A stretch of DNA of 64,000 nt, from contig NZ_BNJF01000002.1 of the NCBI RefSeq assembly GCF_016587355.1, forward strand, positions 930,001 to 994,000. The letters run 5' to 3'. The position numbers were made by a program, and so were the translations under genes. This stretch comes from Ktedonospora formicarum. Lineage in GTDB: Bacteria; Chloroflexota; Ktedonobacteria; Ktedonobacterales; Ktedonobacteraceae. Positions within the stretch are counted from its first letter, which is position 1, and the number at the start of each line of letters is the position of its first letter. Below, piece by piece: positions 35,663-44,735 of the stretch. The notes beneath the pieces are model-generated. The model ran no database searches. It was not told where the DNA came from and saw only the letters and a program-made list of their open reading frames with translations.

Positions 35663-37548
35663 GCATGCAACGCAATAACAATCAGGGTGGCCCTATGCGT
35701 CCAGGTGGCCCTATGGGTGCGTTGGGGCGACCAGTAGAGAAAGCGAAGGATTTCAAGGGTACTCTTCGGCGTTTTACTGGCTACTTTGCTCCGTACAAGT
35801 TTCAACTTGCGGTCGTGCTGGTTACGGCTATCCTGAGCACAGTCTTTATGATCGTTGGCCCAAAGATTATGGGTATGGCGACAACCAAACTCTTTGAGGG
35901 GTTGATCGGTAAATATAAAGCTTTGATGATGCACCAGCCTGCGCCGGGCATCGACTTTACCTATATCGGCACCGTTCTGTTGTTCCTGCTGGGTCTGTAT
36001 GTTTTGAGCTCCATCTTCGGCTATATTCAGCAGTACGTGATGGCAAGCGTTGGGCAAAGGACCGTGTATCGCTTGCGTAAAGAGGTTGATGAGAAGCTCT
36101 CGCGCCTGCCTCTGAAGTACTTCGATGGACGTCCTCATGGTGAGATCCTGAGCCGTGCAGTAAACGATATGGATAATATCAGCACGACGCTTCAGCAAAG
36201 CCTGACGCAGTTGATTACCTCTGTCGTCACCCTGGTTGGCGTGATTGTGATGATGTTTTCGATTAGCTGGTTGCTCGCCGTGATTGTGATCCTCACGCTT
36301 CCATTGAGCCTGGTGGTCACGATGGGTATCGCGAAACGTTCACAGACCTACTTCCGCGATCAGCAGCGTTCGCTCGGTATCCTCAATGGTCACGTTGAGG
36401 AGATGTACACGGGCCACAAGATCGTGAAGTCTTTCGGATACGAGAAGAAGTCTCTGGCTCACTTCGCCGAGTTGAATGAAAAGCTCTATGAGGCGGGTTG
36501 GAGGGCACAGTTTGCTTCGGGCATTATCATGCCACTTATGCGCTTCATTGGTAACATTGGTTATGTCTTTGTAAGCGTGGTTGGTGGAATCCTGGTTACG
36601 CAGGGTACAATCTCGATTGGTGATGTGCAGGCGTTCATTCAGTATGCCCAGCAGTTCACCCAGCCTATCACCCAGCTTGCCAACTTTGCCAATGTAATCC
36701 AGTCGACAATGGCTTCGGCTGAGCGCATCTTTGAGCTGCTCGACGAGCAGGAGGAGATACCGGAAGTTGCTGAAGCCAAGGTGATCGAATCTTCACAGGG
36801 CGCGGTAACATTTGAGCATGTCCGCTTTGGCTATAATGAGGACTCGATCCTGATGGAGGACATGAATATCAATGTTCAGCCTGGGCAGATGATTGCTATT
36901 GTTGGCCCGACTGGCGCGGGTAAAACGACCCTGGTCAATCTGCTCATGCGCTTCTACGAACTCAATGGAGGTCGTATCACGGTCGATGGTGTAGACATCA
37001 CAGAGCTGAAGCGTGGGGCCTTGCGCCGAACCTTTGGTATGGTACTGCAGGATACCTGGCTCTTCAATGGCACTATTCGCGATAATATTGCTTATGGTCG
37101 CGATAATGCTTCAGAAGAGGAGATTGTACAGGCGTCGAAGGCTGCGTATTCTGATCACTTCATCAGAACGCTACCCGATGGCTATGACACCATCCTGAAT
37201 GAAGAGGCGACTAACATCTCGCAGGGCCAGCGCCAGCTCTTGACTATCGCTCGCGCCTTCCTGGCTGATCCTGAAATTCTGATTCTGGATGAGGCTACCA
37301 GCAGTGTCGATACTCGTACTGAGATGCAGATTCAGACTGCTATGAGTGAACTGATGAAGGGTCGTACAAGCTTTGTGATTGCTCATCGCCTCTCAACTAT
37401 TCGTGATGCTGATCTGATCCTGGTTATGAACCACGGTACCATTATTGAACAAGGCACACATAAAGAATTGCTTGAGCAGAATGGCTTCTATGCCGATCTC
37501 TACAATAGCCAGTTCACTGGTCGTGCCCTGCAAGAGGAAGCCGTATAG
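35659..37548 (+). CDS. Heterodimeric multidrug ABC exporter, catalytic subunit
   Basis: A 629-residue half-transporter. It starts with an unusual Asn/Gly/Pro/Met-rich tail (MQRNNNQGGPMRPGGPMG), then six transmembrane helices and a nucleotide-binding domain with Walker A VGPTGAGKTT, signature NISQGQRQLLTIARAF (degenerate, SQGQ for SGGQ) and Walker B ILILDEATSSVD with the catalytic Glu. The motif set is complementary to the first subunit: one full site is formed by this Walker A/B and the partner's signature. Export of drugs or lipids is expected, repressed by the MarR protein. Confidence 0.94.
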   Translation: MSMQRNNNQGGPMRPGGPMGALGRPVEKAKDFKGTLRRFTGYFAPYKFQLAVVLVTAILSTVFMIVGPKIMGMATTKLFEGLIGKYKALMMHQPAPGIDFTYIGTVLLFLLGLYVLSSIFGYIQQYVMASVGQRTVYRLRKEVDEKLSRLPLKYFDGRPHGEILSRAVNDMDNISTTLQQSLTQLITSVVTLVGVIVMMFSISWLLAVIVILTLPLSLVVTMGIAKRSQTYFRDQQRSLGILNGHVEEMYTGHKIVKSFGYEKKSLAHFAELNEKLYEAGWRAQFASGIIMPLMRFIGNIGYVFVSVVGGILVTQGTISIGDVQAFIQYAQQFTQPITQLANFANVIQSTMASAERIFELLDEQEEIPEVAEAKVIESSQGAVTFEHVRFGYNEDSILMEDMNINVQPGQMIAIVGPTGAGKTTLVNLLMRFYELNGGRITVDGVDITELKRGALRRTFGMVLQDTWLFNGTIRDNIAYGRDNASEEEIVQASKAAYSDHFIRTLPDGYDTILNEEATNISQGQRQLLTIARAFLADPEILILDEATSSVDTRTEMQIQTAMSELMKGRTSFVIAHRLSTIRDADLILVMNHGTIIEQGTHKELLEQNGFYADLYNSQFTGRALQEEAV

Positions 37549-37564
37549 CTAACTCGATATTCAA

Positions 37565-37620
37565 TCAACCCACAAAAGAGGTTTCCAGATTGAAATCTGG
37601 AAACCTCTTTTGTGGGTTGA
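37565..37620. terminator. Terminator after the ABC exporter operon
   Basis: A perfect 26-bp stem (37565-37590 with 37595-37620) and a TGAA loop. The inner part has AAAAGAGG before and CCTCTTTT after, so it reads as a terminator with its T-run inside a longer palindrome. Confidence 0.85.
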
Positions 37621-37695
37621 ACACTTGCTCTTTTCCCCTTGATTGCGTTAAGATAATGCCTAAATAGATGGCATTGCATGTTCAAGGAGAGGCCC

Positions 37696-40600
37696 ATGCC
37701 CGACGAACGCAAACTGGTTACGATTCTCTTCGCAGACGTTACTGGATCGACCGCTCTGGCGGATTCGATGGACCCTGAGAATGTCCGAGCTCTTATGAGC
37801 CGCTACTATGAGCATGCTCACCGCATCATTACCGCTTACAGTGGCAAGTTGGAGAAGTTTATTGGCGATGCTGTAATGGCTATTTTCGGCTTCTCCCAGG
37901 CACACGGGGATGATGCTGAACGCGCGCTAGCCGCAGCCCTGGCTCTGCGTGATGCCATTGCCTCTGATGAGATCCTGCATCCTCTCTTTCGTCTGCGGAT
38001 AGGCGTTAACACTGGTGAGGTCGTCGCTACAAGCAACCCTGAGCGTCTTGATTTTCTTGTGACGGGTGATGCCGTGAACGTCTCCGCACGTCTGCAACAG
38101 GGAGCCGAGCCCGACGAGATTATCGTGAGCGAACGCACGGCGCGAGCCGCGCGCAAGGCATTTTTGTTTGGCGAAGAGCGTATGTTACAGGCTAAGGGCA
38201 AGCCTTTGCCTCTGCGCGTCTTTCCGCTTACTAGTCGTCGTCCGAGTCGGCAAGTTGAACGCCCTCCCTTTGTAGGTCGCCTCGATGACCTACTGCATCT
38301 CGAGATTTTGAAATTGCATGTGCGCAATGGTCAACGATCGCGCCTGGCTTCGCTTATTGCTCCTGCTGGTACTGGCAAATCGCGTTTGTTGGAGGAGTTT
38401 GTCGTGCGCTTTAAGCCATCCGACAAATTCCAGGTTGCGTATGCACGTTGCCTCCCCTATGGGCAGACCCTTACCTATTGGCCTTTGCGTGGTATGCTCA
38501 CTGACCTGCTTGGTCATGAGCCTGATAGAGGGCAGATTCGCTCCGTTTTTCGCCAGGGAGGGTACTCGGAAGAGAATGCAAGTCGTCTTACTGAGCACAT
38601 ATTAACGACTCTAGGTATGGAAGAGGGAAAATCCGCCCCCTCTGACGCCGATAGTGGGACTTCTGTCCCCACATCGGAAGAACTGGGCAAAATTGATGGT
38701 TGGCTAAAGTTTGTGGGGCTTGAACGAGAAGGTACCAGTGACTCTGGTCATACAATCTGGTCAGATGAGCGCACGAGCATGAAGAGAGACGCGGCTTCGG
38801 ATGCTCCAGGCACGGTTAATCCTCCACCTCAGGAACCGCTGTCCATCCCTACGCCTCAAGTGAGGTCCATTCTGACTTCATCTATCAACGAATTGGCGCG
38901 ACGTTTGACGCCTGGACCCGATTTCAATCCGCTCTCTGGTAATATTGATGAAATAGATAGGCAAGGGAATGAGCTTGGAGAGTTAATTCGTGCGAATATC
39001 TATCGCTCTCTTAAAGAGATAGTCCCTTCACGCTTCTATACACCCGATCGTAGTAGTCTCTTTGACGCCTGGAGCAAGCTCATTGAAGCTCTGACACGCC
39101 AGTCCCCACGCATACTCATCTTTGAGGATTTGCATTGGGCCAGTGATGCTCTGCTTGAGCTCATTGAGCATCTTATCCACGCCTTGAAAGATGTACCTGT
39201 GCTCTTTATCGCGACAGGTCGACCTGAGCTCCAGGACCGTAGCGCAACCTGGGGTGGGAAGGTTCCAGGTGTTACTACCATGCACTTGCAGCCGCTCGGC
39301 GATGCCGAAACACTAGAACTGCTGGACCGTATGCCAGTAACCATACCTGAGAATGTCCGCCAACTTGTTATCGAACGTTCTGGCGGCAACCCCTTCTTCG
39401 CTCTCGAGCTGATGCGTGGCTACGTTGAACATGTACAACGTGGTGGAGCTACTGATATTATTGCTCTTCCTGATACCGTTCATGCCGCTGTTCTCGCGCG
39501 TATCGATTTGCTTGCTCCCCAGGAGCGTACGCTTCTCCAGAGTGCGTCAGCCGCTAACCGCTCTTTTAGCCGGGAGTGGCTGGCTTCCCTCCTCGATGAG
39601 TCGAGTGAGCAGGATGTTGACGAGGCACTTGATGACTTGCTCGGTCGCGATATGCTGGTAGCGCTGGAGAGCGGTCGCTATGCCTTTCGCCATGCTCTTG
39701 TGCGCGATGTGGCCTACGGTACACTCTCGCGTGCCGAGCGTGTCCGTTTGCATAGCAAGAGCGCACTCTGGATGGAGGCCGCTGCCACTGACCATCTTGA
39801 CGAATATATTGGCCTGATCGCTTATCACTATCGAGAAGCAATTCAATGCTCACGTCAGTCCGCCGTGCCCATTGAAATGCCTTTCCAGGCAGAACAGGCT
39901 GCACGCGCTTTAGAGCGTGCAGGGCTGCTGGCTGGTCGAACCGGTTCATATGAGGAAGCCAGAATGTATTTGCAACTGGCGATTGATCTTGCTCCTGAAT
40001 CTGAATGTGTGCGCCTTTATGAGGAGTTAGCAGAGAGCACGCCACATGGGGAAATGGCTTGTGATACCTATCAGAAGGCGCTGGACTGTTGGCGTTCTAC
40101 TGAGGAGCGTTTGCCGCTAATCGGCGCGCGCCTCTTGCGCAAACTCCTGATCGCGGCTACGCGTCATTCTTTCCTCCCTCGCTTCACCTTTGAAGAGGTG
40201 ACTGCTATGCGCGAGGAGGCCCTCGCACTTGTTGAGCAGAGTGGCGATGAGGAGGAACGCTGGCGCATTCGACTGATTGCTTGCTTCGATCTCCGCTATT
40301 GTGATTCGGAGCAACATATGTCCCTGGCACCCTTACTTGCAGAGCAACGTGTATTAGCTAAGGAGGCTGCCGCTTACTTTGAGCAGCATGAGTCATGGGA
40401 GGCGCTTAGTGAGGCTTTGGATGCATATGGCGCACTGTCAATGCATGTCCATGATCTGCCTGAAGCCCTCAATGCTATGCAGCGCCGCCTGACTATCCCA
40501 AATCTGCCTGCCGGTGAGTGGGCGGACGCTGTTGGCTCGCTCGCTGATTGCCACTTCTTGATGGGAGACTATGATGCTTGCATCTCTGATGCCTGGGACG

Positions 40601-41307
40601 CGTTCAAGCATCTTAAGCCCGGTCAATCAGTGATTGGTTTCCAGAAGGTAGTAGGTAACGCCGCGTTCTGCGCTTTTAACTCTGGTCGATGGGATGAATT
40701 GGATAGACTTCGCTCGAAGATGGATGAAATACATGCACTTGTACAGACGGACAAGAGTGCACTGGTTTCGCTTGTACGCGCCTATCATTCGATTCTCCTG
40801 TTAGCTATGGCGCGTGAAGATAGTACCTTAATCGCTGAAATGGCCGCCAGGGTCCGCAGGGATGGGGAGCTTCTGGGACCCGGTTTTGCTCGCTACCTTG
40901 ATGGTTTGTTGGAAGGCGATGCGCAAAAGATACGTGTGGATTACCCTCGACTTGCGGGGCATGTCCTTCGCCTTGCTTCTCTACTGATCTTGAACGAGCG
41001 TGGAGTCGCCCTTTCTGAGGAGGAAATTTCGCGTGTCAACGAGGATGGGAGCGGCTATCGCTGCTGGCGCGAGATCGCTCAGGCCCTGACCGCAAACGAT
41101 AATGATCGTCTGGCGCAAGCGATTGATGAGGCCGAGGCGAATGGTCTCGCTCCACATGCAGCTCGTATGCGACTTGTTCTCGCTCAACGTTGCGGTGATC
41201 TTACACACTTTGAGCGGGCCCGTCCCGTTCTCGAACGCCTCGGTGATCGTCAGGGATTGCGCCGCCTTCAGGAGATTTCAGAAGGCATCACTACTCATCG
41301 CGCTTGA
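37696..41307 (+). CDS. Class III cyclase-domain protein with AAA ATPase and TPR-like region
   Basis: A 1203-residue signalling protein. Residues 1-180 are a class III adenylate/guanylate cyclase domain: ILFADVTGSTALAD (first metal Asp), KLEKFIGDAVMAIFGF (second metal Asp), RIGVNTGEVVA and VTGDAVNVSARLQQ. The two metal aspartates are kept, so activity is possible. An AAA-type ATPase follows, with Walker A APAGTGKSRLLEEF and Walker B RILIFEDLHWASD. Between them lies an insert of over 200 residues with a low-complexity stretch (PPPQEPLSIPTPQV). The C-terminal 550 residues are helical and TPR-like. Proteins of this layout are common in Ktedonobacteria and actinobacteria; their ligand is generally unknown. 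The start is ATG 37696 after AAGGAG. Confidence 0.88.
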   Translation: MPDERKLVTILFADVTGSTALADSMDPENVRALMSRYYEHAHRIITAYSGKLEKFIGDAVMAIFGFSQAHGDDAERALAAALALRDAIASDEILHPLFRLRIGVNTGEVVATSNPERLDFLVTGDAVNVSARLQQGAEPDEIIVSERTARAARKAFLFGEERMLQAKGKPLPLRVFPLTSRRPSRQVERPPFVGRLDDLLHLEILKLHVRNGQRSRLASLIAPAGTGKSRLLEEFVVRFKPSDKFQVAYARCLPYGQTLTYWPLRGMLTDLLGHEPDRGQIRSVFRQGGYSEENASRLTEHILTTLGMEEGKSAPSDADSGTSVPTSEELGKIDGWLKFVGLEREGTSDSGHTIWSDERTSMKRDAASDAPGTVNPPPQEPLSIPTPQVRSILTSSINELARRLTPGPDFNPLSGNIDEIDRQGNELGELIRANIYRSLKEIVPSRFYTPDRSSLFDAWSKLIEALTRQSPRILIFEDLHWASDALLELIEHLIHALKDVPVLFIATGRPELQDRSATWGGKVPGVTTMHLQPLGDAETLELLDRMPVTIPENVRQLVIERSGGNPFFALELMRGYVEHVQRGGATDIIALPDTVHAAVLARIDLLAPQERTLLQSASAANRSFSREWLASLLDESSEQDVDEALDDLLGRDMLVALESGRYAFRHALVRDVAYGTLSRAERVRLHSKSALWMEAAATDHLDEYIGLIAYHYREAIQCSRQSAVPIEMPFQAEQAARALERAGLLAGRTGSYEEARMYLQLAIDLAPESECVRLYEELAESTPHGEMACDTYQKALDCWRSTEERLPLIGARLLRKLLIAATRHSFLPRFTFEEVTAMREEALALVEQSGDEEERWRIRLIACFDLRYCDSEQHMSLAPLLAEQRVLAKEAAAYFEQHESWEALSEALDAYGALSMHVHDLPEALNAMQRRLTIPNLPAGEWADAVGSLADCHFLMGDYDACISDAWDAFKHLKPGQSVIGFQKVVGNAAFCAFNSGRWDELDRLRSKMDEIHALVQTDKSALVSLVRAYHSILLLAMAREDSTLIAEMAARVRRDGELLGPGFARYLDGLLEGDAQKIRVDYPRLAGHVLRLASLLILNERGVALSEEEISRVNEDGSGYRCWREIAQALTANDNDRLAQAIDEAEANGLAPHAARMRLVLAQRCGDLTHFERARPVLERLGDRQGLRRLQEISEGITTHRA

Positions 41308-41325
41308 GTGTGGAGTAAAGAGTTT

Positions 41326-41682
41326 ATGTCATCTTCTGAGAAGAAGAACCTTATCCGTTCGCTTTACGAGGCAATCAATGCTGGAAATTTGGTGCGTATA
41401 GATGAAGTCTTCGCGCCTGACTTCGTTGATCGCTCAACTTCTGAGCAGATACCAGGACCGCAGGGCGTGCGAGCATATTTTTCTCAGCTTCGTGCCGCCC
41501 TGCCGGACCTTACCATCACTATTGACGATCTATTTGCAGAAGACAATAGGGTTGCTGTCCGCACAACCTGGCGTGGAACGCTCGCGAGTGGTCGCGAGGT
41601 TCATCGAACTATGATGCAAATTTTCCGTATCCATCAAGGCTTCATCCTCGAAGAATGGAATGAAGGCGCTGATCTACTCTGA
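41326..41682 (+). CDS. SnoaL-like (NTF2-fold) protein
   Basis: A 118-residue cone-shaped NTF2-like protein of the SnoaL/polyketide-cyclase group: LIRSLYEAINAGNLVRIDEVFAPDFVD, GPQGVRAYFSQLRAALPDLTITIDDLFAEDNRVAVRTTWRGT, and the close GFILEEWNEGADLL. Many members are ligand-binding or of unknown activity. It starts 18 bases after the cyclase gene stop and is probably co-transcribed with it. GTG 41308 is in frame but sits directly at the upstream stop; ATG 41326 is preferred. Confidence 0.87.
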   Translation: MSSSEKKNLIRSLYEAINAGNLVRIDEVFAPDFVDRSTSEQIPGPQGVRAYFSQLRAALPDLTITIDDLFAEDNRVAVRTTWRGTLASGREVHRTMMQIFRIHQGFILEEWNEGADLL

Positions 41683-41694
41683 AATGGTGCGTGG

Positions 41695-41723
41695 AAGGAA
41701 CTTTGCACAGGCTAAAGTTCTTT
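41695..41723 (+). terminator. Hairpin after the SnoaL-like gene
   Basis: AAGGAACTTT and AAAGTTCTTT pair over 10 bases with one mismatch around a 9-base loop. The right arm supplies the only T-run, so it is a weak candidate. A second small hairpin (GCTGTCC/GGACAGC) lies near 41830. Confidence 0.45.
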
Positions 41724-41964
41724 GCCTACAGATGCAGGACATAAGCCTTCCGAACGCCATCATAAATGTTCAGAGATAAGCACCTGCTCCTTACACACTT
41801 TCTTCTTTATTATTGTGGGTAACATAAAAGCTGTCCCTTTGGACAGCCTATACTGTCCTCTCGCACAATGTCTCTCCATGCTCGATTTGATAAAGTCTTT
41901 CTTAAAGAAGTAGCAGAGAGATAACAATGCCAGATTTGGCTACTGTGCGAAAGGATTAGATACT

Positions 41965-42675
41965 ATGCCTACAACACAAGCACGTACCGCAGTGATTACT
42001 GGAGCCTCGCGTGGGTTGGGTCTCGCGTTGGCGCGCCACCTCGCTCGCGAAGGCTGGAACCTCATCATCGATGCCCGCGGTGCTGATGCCCTGGAAGAGG
42101 CGCGGGCTGAACTTGTTTGTGCTGGCATTGGTCACGTCGTTGCCCTGGCGGGTGACGTGACCAATGCCAGTCATCGTCAGGCCATCGAAAGCGCCGTACA
42201 GGAATTTGGGTCGCTTGATCTTCTGGTCAACAATGCTAGTATCCTTGGCCCCAGTCCACAGCCATTTCTACTCGCCTATCCACTAGAAACGCTTGAGCAG
42301 GTGTATCGTACCAACGTCATTGCGCCCCTTGCGCTAACTCAGGCGCTACAGCAATACCTTCAACCTGGAGCGGTTGTCATTAACATTACCAGCGACGCAG
42401 GCGTTGAAGCCTATGAAGGTTGGGGGGGCTATGGCTCAAGCAAGGCCGCGCTTGAACAACTCTCACATATCCTGGCAGCGGAGAACTCACAGTTACGAGT
42501 TTACTGGGTCGATCCCGGCGATATGCGTACCCAGATGCATCAAGAAGCCTTCCCTGGCGAAGACATTAGTGACCGTCCATTGCCAGAAGAGAGTGTCCCC
42601 GGTCTGCTCAAATTGATTGAAGGGATTTATCCTAGTGGACGCTATCAGGCTCAGGCCTTATTAAAGGAAGTGTAG
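41965..42675 (+). CDS. Short-chain dehydrogenase/reductase
   Basis: A 236-residue classical SDR. It has the cofactor motif TGASRGLGLALARHLA at 12-27, the LLVNNAS motif near 87, and the catalytic set NITSDAG (Ser) with YGSSK (Tyr and Lys) at about 140-160. It lies two bases upstream of the QueA-like gene, so the two are translated together. The substrate is not evident. ATG 41965 has AAAGGA about 10 bases before it. Confidence 0.9.
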   Translation: MPTTQARTAVITGASRGLGLALARHLAREGWNLIIDARGADALEEARAELVCAGIGHVVALAGDVTNASHRQAIESAVQEFGSLDLLVNNASILGPSPQPFLLAYPLETLEQVYRTNVIAPLALTQALQQYLQPGAVVINITSDAGVEAYEGWGGYGSSKAALEQLSHILAAENSQLRVYWVDPGDMRTQMHQEAFPGEDISDRPLPEESVPGLLKLIEGIYPSGRYQAQALLKEV

Positions 42676-42677
42676 CG

Positions 42678-43790
42678 ATGACGCAATCACAAATCCTTAC
42701 CTGCCCATTACACAATACAACTCAGCCTATCCCCAGTAGCCTGGACTTTGAGTTGCCTGTTGAGCTAGAGGCCACAATGCCGCCTGAAGCGCGTGGGCTA
42801 GCTCGCGATGACGTTCGCTTAATGGTCTCGTATCGCTCCGATAACCATGTCGTACATGGCAGTTTCCGCGATATCGAGAACGCGCTGCTGCCCGGCGATA
42901 TGCTGGTCATCAATACCAGTGGTACGATGAATGCTGCTCTGAAGACCACGCGTGTGGATGGCACTCCGCTTGAACTGCATCTCTCAACTCGTCTACCAGC
43001 GGGATTGTGGATCGTCGAAGTTCGCCAACCACATGGAAAGAGCACGCGCCCTTTCTTCGATCTTAAAGCAGGAGAGTCTTTACGCTTGCCACAGGGAGCT
43101 TCTCTTAATATATTGACCCCTTATCGCGACGATGCTGGCGGTCGCGTTCAGCAAAAGTCACGCCTCTGGATCGCGACTCTGGATCTCGCTCAATCTCTTC
43201 AGCCCTACCTTGATTTGAATGGCTTTCCCATTCGCTATAGCTATGTACAGGAGGAATGGCCCCTTCACTACTATCAAACTGTCTATGTGACGGAGAAAGG
43301 GAGCGCCGAGATGCCTTCGGCAGGTCGGGCCTTTACCTCTGAACTTCTGACACGCCTGGTCGCGCGCGGAGTTCAGATTGTGCCGCTGCTCCTACATACA
43401 GGTGTATCCAGTCTAGAGGAGCATGAGCCACCATATGAGGAGTTTTATCGTGTGCCAGTCGAGACGGCCCGGAGTGTCAATGCTGCTCGTCAGACCGGAA
43501 AGCGCATTATTGCCGTTGGAACTACAGTCGTGCGCGCCCTGGAAACAGTGACGGATGGAGATGGCGTAACGCATCCAGGCGAGGGCTGGACGCGTCTGGT
43601 TATCACGCCTGGCCGAGGCATTCACGCGGTCAATGCTCTGCTGACAGGCCTACATGAGCCGCGTGCCTCACATCTGCTTATGCTTGAAGCATTGGCGGGT
43701 AGTGAGCATCTTCAGGTCACCTATCGCGAAGCCCTGAGTCAGCGTTACCTCTGGCATGAGTTTGGTGATTTGCATTTGATGCTCCCATGA
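42678..43790 (+). CDS. QueA-like S-adenosylmethionine:tRNA ribosyltransferase-isomerase family protein
   Basis: A 370-residue protein recognisably related to QueA, which transfers and isomerises the ribose of AdoMet onto 7-aminomethyl-7-deazaguanine in tRNA to form epoxyqueuosine. Family landmarks are DDVRLMVSYRSDN and GDMLVINTSGTMNAAL near the N-terminus, MPSAGRAFTSELLTRL (usual P-T-A-G-L-H-F-T), LLLHTGVSSLEEHEPPYEEFYRVP and AVGTTVVRALET. Several normally invariant spots differ (AGRAF for AGLHF, HTGVSS for HVGAGTF). This, and the pairing with an SDR, suggests a divergent paralogue, perhaps acting on another substrate. No other queuosine gene is present in the window. Confidence 0.8.
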   Translation: MTQSQILTCPLHNTTQPIPSSLDFELPVELEATMPPEARGLARDDVRLMVSYRSDNHVVHGSFRDIENALLPGDMLVINTSGTMNAALKTTRVDGTPLELHLSTRLPAGLWIVEVRQPHGKSTRPFFDLKAGESLRLPQGASLNILTPYRDDAGGRVQQKSRLWIATLDLAQSLQPYLDLNGFPIRYSYVQEEWPLHYYQTVYVTEKGSAEMPSAGRAFTSELLTRLVARGVQIVPLLLHTGVSSLEEHEPPYEEFYRVPVETARSVNAARQTGKRIIAVGTTVVRALETVTDGDGVTHPGEGWTRLVITPGRGIHAVNALLTGLHEPRASHLLMLEALAGSEHLQVTYREALSQRYLWHEFGDLHLMLP

Positions 43791-43817
43791 GTGAGGGTGC
43801 GTATTCTGGATTACTTG

Positions 43818-43845
43818 CAGGGCTGGGCAATATCTACCAGCCCTG
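43818..43845. terminator. Terminator between convergent genes
   Basis: CAGGGCTGG and CCAGCCCTG form a 9-bp stem with a 10-base loop, followed by TTATTTTA on the plus strand. Confidence 0.8.
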
Positions 43846-44535
43846 TTATTTTACAGATGATACCCGTTGCGTAATATCCTGCATCCAGGGATAATGCTCA
43901 CGCAAGTGCTCTGTCATGCGGCGGAAGGTCTTTGCCATAGTCCACTCACCGCCTCCTTGTATATAAATATGCGAGCGTTGTTCTTCTGTGAATCCGCACA
44001 AGAGCCTCTCATAGTTTGCCCCATTCTCCAGGAATGTGTGGACGAGAACGGTGTCAGCTACATCTGGCGTAGTGGGTGGTTCCTTCTCATTTAGACACAT
44101 CACGTAGTAAGCTTCACATTCAATCAGATGGCGTAAGTGTTCTGAGAGCGACCATTCGCCTGGACCGGGAGATTTACTTCTCAAGTCTGGTGCAACACTC
44201 TCATAGAGTTTGACAAGCTGTGTGCGTGCGGTATTCGCCACCTGAAATACCTTTTCAATTTCCTCGTCCGTTGGTGCGGGCAAGTCGGACTCAAAGCGCG
44301 GTCCAACATTCTTAGCCTGAATGCGCTCTCGGACCACCACTTTGATGTCTTCGATATCCCCTTGCGGGAGGGGGAGGTCATGCTGTTTGAGCCAGAGTAA
44401 ATATTCCGCAATAGCGGCTGGTGCCTTTTGTAGCGCCTCCTCATAAGTTGGGGCAGTTGTTAGACATCCCGGCAACTCTCGAAAAAGGACCATACTTTCA
44501 CTTTTCCATTCCTCGACTAGCGCGTAGTATTCCAT
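43846..44535 (-). CDS. HicB-like domain fused to a DinB-like domain
   Basis: A 229-residue two-domain protein. Residues 1-70 resemble the HicB antitoxin partial RNase-H fold: MEYYALVEEW, FRELPGCLTTAPTYEEALQKAPAAIAEYLLWL (landmarks L-P-G-C, T-x-E-E-A, A-I-x-x-Y). From about 85 a DinB-type four-helix bundle follows: GPGEWSLSEHLRHLIECEAYYV, then GGGEWTMAKTFRRMTEHLREHYPWM, with histidines at positions where DinB proteins bind metal. No HicA toxin is adjacent, so this is not a toxin-antitoxin pair. The role may be metal-dependent thiol or damage chemistry, but is unknown. ATG 44535 follows AAGGAGG by seven bases; the frame opens at 44565. Confidence 0.75.
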   Translation of the reverse strand: MEYYALVEEWKSESMVLFRELPGCLTTAPTYEEALQKAPAAIAEYLLWLKQHDLPLPQGDIEDIKVVVRERIQAKNVGPRFESDLPAPTDEEIEKVFQVANTARTQLVKLYESVAPDLRSKSPGPGEWSLSEHLRHLIECEAYYVMCLNEKEPPTTPDVADTVLVHTFLENGANYERLLCGFTEEQRSHIYIQGGGEWTMAKTFRRMTEHLREHYPWMQDITQRVSSVK

Positions 44536-44735
44536 CTTTGTGCCTCCTTGCTTCTTTTCAAACAATGTTCATGGTAGCGTGTGCAAGATATTTCTCGATT
44601 GCCAATATCTTGCATTGGTAGAACAATTGTATCATCATCTGGTTGCATTTTGATCAAGATTAAAGATAATGAGATGCGTAATTATGGTGAGGAAAGGGGC
44701 GAACATCTTCATCGCCCCTTTGATGCTTCGTTGGT

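Noticed and set aside
43846..44535. A HicAB toxin-antitoxin system
   Set aside because: Only a HicB-like domain is present, fused to a DinB-like domain; there is no adjacent HicA-like gene.
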